A stretch of DNA of 15,307 nt. It comes from Candidatus Scatosoma pullistercoris. Its GTDB lineage: Bacteria > Bacillota > Clostridia > Christensenellales > Borkfalkiaceae. This document shows, one piece after another, positions 13,090 through 15,307 of this stretch. Both the position numbers and the translations under genes were made by a program. Where the stretch lies: the NCBI GenBank assembly GCA_018714725.1, contig DVMZ01000132.1:1-15307 (forward strand), given 5' to 3'. The notes beneath the pieces are model-generated. The model ran no database searches. It was not told the DNA's origin and saw nothing but the letters and a program-made list of their open reading frames with translations. Every line of letters begins with the position of its first letter. Within the stretch, counting starts at the first letter, position 1.

Positions 13090-15307
13090 TCATAAAAGTT
13101 CCTTGTATTTGCGCTCATACAGCCGCTTGACCGCCGTCGCCAGCGCCATATAGCACGCGACCGTCAGTGCAAGGAATGCAAAATACACGGGCGGCAGCGG
13201 CGCCAGACCGAGCCATTCGCCTGCCGGCGTGAACGGAAGCGCGGTGACCGCAACAATGCCCAGGACGGTGAGGATGGTCACAGGCAATGACGCGCGACTC
13301 TGCAAGAAGGGAATCTTCGGCGTCCGGATCATGTGAATGACCAGCGTCTGGGTCCACATCGATTCGATAAACCACCCGGCACGGAAAATCGCGATATACT
13401 GCGCCTGCAAGGAAGGGTCGGAAAGGGAATGAAACAGCGTCCCGCCCGTCGCCATGGGACAAACGACAAAATACAGCACCAGGTAAGTGATGACGTCAAA
13501 AACCGAACTTGTCGGGCCGATCCAGAGCATGAACTTTCCCACCGAGGAAGCGTCCCACTTGCGCGGCTTTTTCAAAAACTCCGCATCGACGTTATCCCAC
13601 GGAATGGCCGTACAGGAAAGGTCATAAATCATATTGAGCAGAATGAGCTGAACGGCGGTCATCGGCAAAAAGGGAAGAAACACGCTTGCCGCGAGCACGG
13701 AAAACATATTGCCGAAATTGGAAGAAGCCGTCATTTTGATATATTTGATCATATTGGCATATGTCTTTCTGCCCTCGACAATCCCGGCTTCCAGAATGTT
13801 CAGGTCTTTTTCGAGCAAAATCACGTCGGCGGATTCCCGCGCGACGTCCGCCGCCATATCCACCGAAATGCCGACGTCGGCAGCGCGCATTGCCGCGGCG
13901 TCGTTGATTCCGTCTCCCATATACCCCACCAGATGACCGTTCGCCCGAAGTATGCGCACGATTCTCGCTTTCTGTTCCGGCGAGAGTTTGGCAAAAACCG
14001 TGATTTCCTCCGCCCGTCTCGCCAGCTCCTCATCCGTCATTTCTTCCACATCGGAACCGAGAAGCACTTCCCGTACTTCCAGCCCCACCTGCCTGGCAAT
14101 GCACTGCGTGACCTTTTCGTTGTCTCCCGTCAGGATTTTCACGTCTGCCCCGTATGCTTTCAGCGTGCGGATCGTCTCCGCCGCCGTCGGCTTCGGCGGG
14201 TCGAGAAAAGCGAGGAATCCGATGAGCACCATGCCCGATTCGTCCGTCACGGAAACCCCTTCGCCGGGATCCGCTTTCTGCGCCACGGCAAGCACGCGCA
14301 TCCCTTTGGCGTTGAGTTCGTCCGATTTTCCGAGCACAAACCGGCGCTCCGCTTCGCCGAGCGGAACCACTTTGCCTTCCAGTTCCGCAAACGCGCAGCA
14401 GGCGAGCATCTCCTCCACGGCGCCTTTGGTGATCAGTTGTTTTTTGCCGCTTCTGTCTTCGACCACCACGCTCATCCGGCGGCGGTTGAAATCGAAGGGA
14501 ATTTCATCCGTTTTGATATATTTTTCTTTCAGTTCGTCGCTGCCCAACTCATCCTGATGCGCGATAATCGCCAGATCGATCAGATTTTTCAGCCCCGTCT
14601 GGAAATAGCTGTTGAGAAAAGCATGACGGAGCACTCTCTTATCCTCGTTGCCGTGAATGTCCAGAAAGGCTTCCAGCACCACCCGGTTCTGCGTCAGCGT
14701 CCCCGTCTTATCCGTACAGAGCACGTCGATCGCCCCCAGATTCTGAATGGCGTTGAGTTTTTTGATGATCACCTTTTTCCTGCCCATGGTCACGGCGCCT
14801 TTGGCGAGATTGGCGGTGACGATCATCGGCAGCATTTCCGGCGTCAGCCCCACCGCCACCGAAACGGAAAACAACAACGCTTCCGGCCAGTCCCCTTTCG
14901 TGAATCCGTTGAGGAACAAAACCACCGGCACCATCACCAGCATAAACCGGATCAGAACCCAGGAAACCGAATTCACGCCCTTTTCAAAGCCCGTTTTCGG
15001 AGGCTTTGCCGACAGTTCTTTTGCCATGCCGCCCATTATCGTATCCCTGCCGACCGCCACGGCAACCGCCTTTGCGCTGCCGCTGATCACCGTGCTGCCC
15101 ATAAACGCGAGATCGGACATTTCGACCACGGTTCCGCTGTCCGCACAGGCGGCCTGTTTTTCAACCGGTTCGCTTTCCCCGGTCAGCGCCGACTGGCTGA
15201 CAAAAAGATCTTTGGCGGAAAGAATGCGCACGTCGGCGGGGACAATGTCTCCGGCGGAAAGCCAGACGATATCCCCCGCGACGATCTCTTCGGGCGGAAT
15301 TTCCGCT
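13090..15307 (-). CDS. mgtA: Magnesium-translocating P-type ATPase (MgtA type), partial, N-terminus beyond right edge
   Basis: This is a P-type ATPase of the P3B class, which imports Mg2+ across the inner membrane at low magnesium. About 738 residues are visible, of a protein near 900; roughly 160 N-terminal residues are missing. In the visible product TGES (42-45) is the actuator loop, SVSVAVGLTPEMLPMIV (near 147-163) is the class-typical fourth membrane segment, DKTGTLT (199-205) holds the phosphorylated Asp (codon 14712-14710), KGAVEEML (294-301) is in the nucleotide domain, and TGDN (393-396) and GDGINDA (464-470) complete the hinge. NAIQNLGAIDVLCTDKTG is characteristic of MgtA/MgtB. The C-terminal part carries several hydrophobic membrane segments and ends YERKYKELL. 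The frame is open to the right edge, so the GTG at 15231 is not the start. Control elements lie outside the window. Confidence 0.94.
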   Translation of the reverse strand, partial: AEIPPEEIVAGDIVWLSAGDIVPADVRILSAKDLFVSQSALTGESEPVEKQAACADSGTVVEMSDLAFMGSTVISGSAKAVAVAVGRDTIMGGMAKELSAKPPKTGFEKGVNSVSWVLIRFMLVMVPVVLFLNGFTKGDWPEALLFSVSVAVGLTPEMLPMIVTANLAKGAVTMGRKKVIIKKLNAIQNLGAIDVLCTDKTGTLTQNRVVLEAFLDIHGNEDKRVLRHAFLNSYFQTGLKNLIDLAIIAHQDELGSDELKEKYIKTDEIPFDFNRRRMSVVVEDRSGKKQLITKGAVEEMLACCAFAELEGKVVPLGEAERRFVLGKSDELNAKGMRVLAVAQKADPGEGVSVTDESGMVLIGFLAFLDPPKPTAAETIRTLKAYGADVKILTGDNEKVTQCIARQVGLEVREVLLGSDVEEMTDEELARRAEEITVFAKLSPEQKARIVRILRANGHLVGYMGDGINDAAAMRAADVGISVDMAADVARESADVILLEKDLNILEAGIVEGRKTYANMIKYIKMTASSNFGNMFSVLAASVFLPFLPMTAVQLILLNMIYDLSCTAIPWDNVDAEFLKKPRKWDASSVGKFMLWIGPTSSVFDVITYLVLYFVVCPMATGGTLFHSLSDPSLQAQYIAIFRAGWFIESMWTQTLVIHMIRTPKIPFLQSRASLPVTILTVLGIVAVTALPFTPAGEWLGLAPLPPVYFAFLALTVACYMALATAVKRLYERKYKELL

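Overview
The window reads as a chromosomal segment of an anaerobic, G+C-rich member of the Firmicutes, probably an uncultured clostridial lineage. The basis is the AddAB (not RecBCD) recombination nuclease, a group B-type monomeric [FeFe] hydrogenase, the redox repressor Rex, an hpt gene overlapping tilS, and TTGACA/TATAAT-type promoters with GGAG ribosome binding sites. The lineage call is an inference from gene content; no marker gene fixes a genus.

Layout, left to right. Positions 1-6104 (minus strand) carry addB followed by addA with an 8-base overlap; addA runs off the left edge. The divergent region 6105-6323 holds an extended -10 promoter for addBA and a strong promoter for a plus-strand gene, 6324-7298, that encodes a predicted lipoprotein of unknown function and is the only plus-strand gene. 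Positions 7299-7505 are a convergent intergenic region with a classical terminator, a perfect 16-base tandem repeat and an 18-bp perfect hairpin. Positions 7506-10193 (minus) form an apparent operon tilS-hpt-tetR, with a promoter placed so close to the tilS ATG that the mRNA may be leaderless. Positions 10331-11839 (minus) encode the [FeFe] hydrogenase with its own consensus promoter. Positions 12157-12792 (minus) encode Rex, also with its own promoter and a textbook terminator. Positions 13090-15307 (minus) hold the 3' part of mgtA, a P-type magnesium ATPase that runs off the right edge.

How the genes may work together. AddA and AddB form the DNA double-strand-break processing complex. TilS (tRNA-Ile lysidine synthase) and Hpt (purine salvage) are housekeeping enzymes; a TetR regulator of unknown target trails them. 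Rex senses NADH/NAD+ and commonly controls fermentative and hydrogen metabolism, so its location next to the hydrogenase is suggestive. The hydrogenase -35/spacer region matches, at 18 of 20 bases, a sequence upstream of the rex promoter. No mobile element, CRISPR array, tRNA or rRNA gene was seen. I found no clear new multi-gene system. The most unusual points are non-coding: the shared motif and palindromes around rex, hairpins directly against ribosome binding sites of three genes, and the possible leaderless tilS transcript.
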